64,000 bases of DNA from Megaustenia siamemsis (taxonomy: Eukaryota > Mollusca > Gastropoda > Stylommatophora > Ariophantidae), in the NCBI GenBank assembly GCA_032433765.1, contig JAVIAB010000139.1, positions 48,648,240-48,712,239 on the forward strand. Reading direction: 5' to 3'. Shown here one piece after another: positions 63,715-64,000 of the stretch. Within the stretch, counting starts at the first letter, position 1; the number at the start of each line of letters is the position of its first letter. The translations under genes and the position numbers were made by a program. Below the pieces are notes generated by a model. It was not told the origin of the DNA. It was given only the letters and a program-made list of their open reading frames with translations, and searched no databases.

Positions 63715-64000
63715 TTTTTTAAGGATGTAAAATAAATTTAAAAAATTACATCTGATGACGCTGGGAGGATGTAAGATAAATTAAAAGATGTAAGATAAAT
63801 ATACAAATTACATCTGACGACTCTGGAAGTATGTAAGATAAATACAAAAATTAAATCTGATGACTCTAGGAGGATGTAAGATAAATATAACAATTACATC
63901 TGACGACTCTGGAAGTTTGTAAGATAAATATAAAAATTAAATCTGATGATTCTGGGAGGATGTAAGATAAATATAACAATTACATCTGACGACTCTGGAA
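63715..64000. repeat. 43-bp minisatellite in 86-bp dimers, continues past window end
   Basis: Monomers GATGTAAGATAAATATAACA then ATTACATCTGACGACTCTGG and TTTGTAAGATAAATATAAAA then ATTAAATCTGATGATTCTGG alternate; GATGTAAG at 63,873 and 63,959 gives 86. Confidence 0.95.

Noticed and set aside
1..64000. Bacterial or viral genomic island
   Set aside because: No gene-dense coding, no Shine-Dalgarno-led ORFs, no integrase, capsid or terminase signatures; pol III SINEs and LINEs show animal nuclear DNA.

Overview
This window reads as non-coding, repeat-dominated DNA from an animal genome. It shows no bacterial gene packing, ribosome binding sites, operons or long ORFs. It holds long microsatellites, tRNA-derived SINEs with RNA polymerase III A and B boxes, several families of non-LTR retrotransposons (LINEs) with YADD-type reverse transcriptase or RNase H remnants, one hAT DNA-transposon fossil and about 35-40 separate minisatellite arrays. 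The style of the repeats (many tRNA-SINEs, LINE 3' ends with short repeat tails, abundant 25-60 bp minisatellites, AT-rich spacers) suggests a lophotrochozoan, most likely a gastropod mollusc. That assignment is inference from impression only. I recognise no host gene with confidence. Four ORFs outside repeats (31,575-31,937 +; 53,910-54,188 -; 55,282-55,480 +; 60,842-61,396 -) are listed as weak candidates.

Local family names used below. SINE-1: starts GGGAGCCGCGATAGCTCAG; 7 copies. SINE-2: starts GGCCTCGG; 2 copies. SINE-3: ends GGCGAACGCAAC plus an A or CAA tail; 2 copies. SINE-4: different tRNA-like head but the SINE-3 tail. SINE-5 and SINE-6: one copy each. LINE-A and LINE-B: related YADD elements with a (TGA)n 3' tail. 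LINE-C: protein with RRMTGNS. LINE-D, -E, -F: further RT families. LINE-R: RNase H-bearing element ending TCSECNDD. LINE-K: element ending GGGCGAACGCAACC.

Layout. 0-7 kb: SINE-2, a 41-bp array, a hAT transposase fossil (2.5-5.5 kb) broken by LINE-A, then a 28-bp array broken by LINE-D. 8-19 kb: SINE-1, LINE-C copies (one carrying a composite SINE, one carrying LINE-R), RNase H fragments, several arrays, and a perfect 36-bp inverted repeat at a LINE-C 3' end. 19-28 kb: SINE-1/SINE-2 cluster, paired 53/47-bp arrays, two SINE-1 copies with an amplified 42-bp module, LINE-A/LINE-F. 28-37 kb: 80-bp array, LINE-K, LINE-C with nested LINE-B, a purine-rich 39-bp array with higher-order structure, LINE-B with nested LINE-A, a further LINE-A. 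37-49 kb: many arrays (22, 43, 12, 54, 28, 30 and 35/25 bp), LINE-A, SINE-4, LINE-E. 49-64 kb: 44-, 46-, 26-, 24- and 57-bp arrays, SINE-1, SINE-3, hAT-like termini, a pair of inverted 31-bp arrays, LINE-C remnants, and LINE-R with nested LINE-K next to an 86-bp dimeric array that runs off the end.

The main content is a readable insertion history. At least a dozen insertions can be defined by target-site duplications, several are nested, and some have an uninterrupted copy elsewhere in the window that confirms the empty site. The LINEs are the likely source of reverse transcriptase for the SINEs. LINE-K and SINE-3 share the same 3' terminal 12 bases, which points to a specific partnership. 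All coding remnants seen are 5'-truncated, frameshifted or stopped, so none of these copies looks autonomous.
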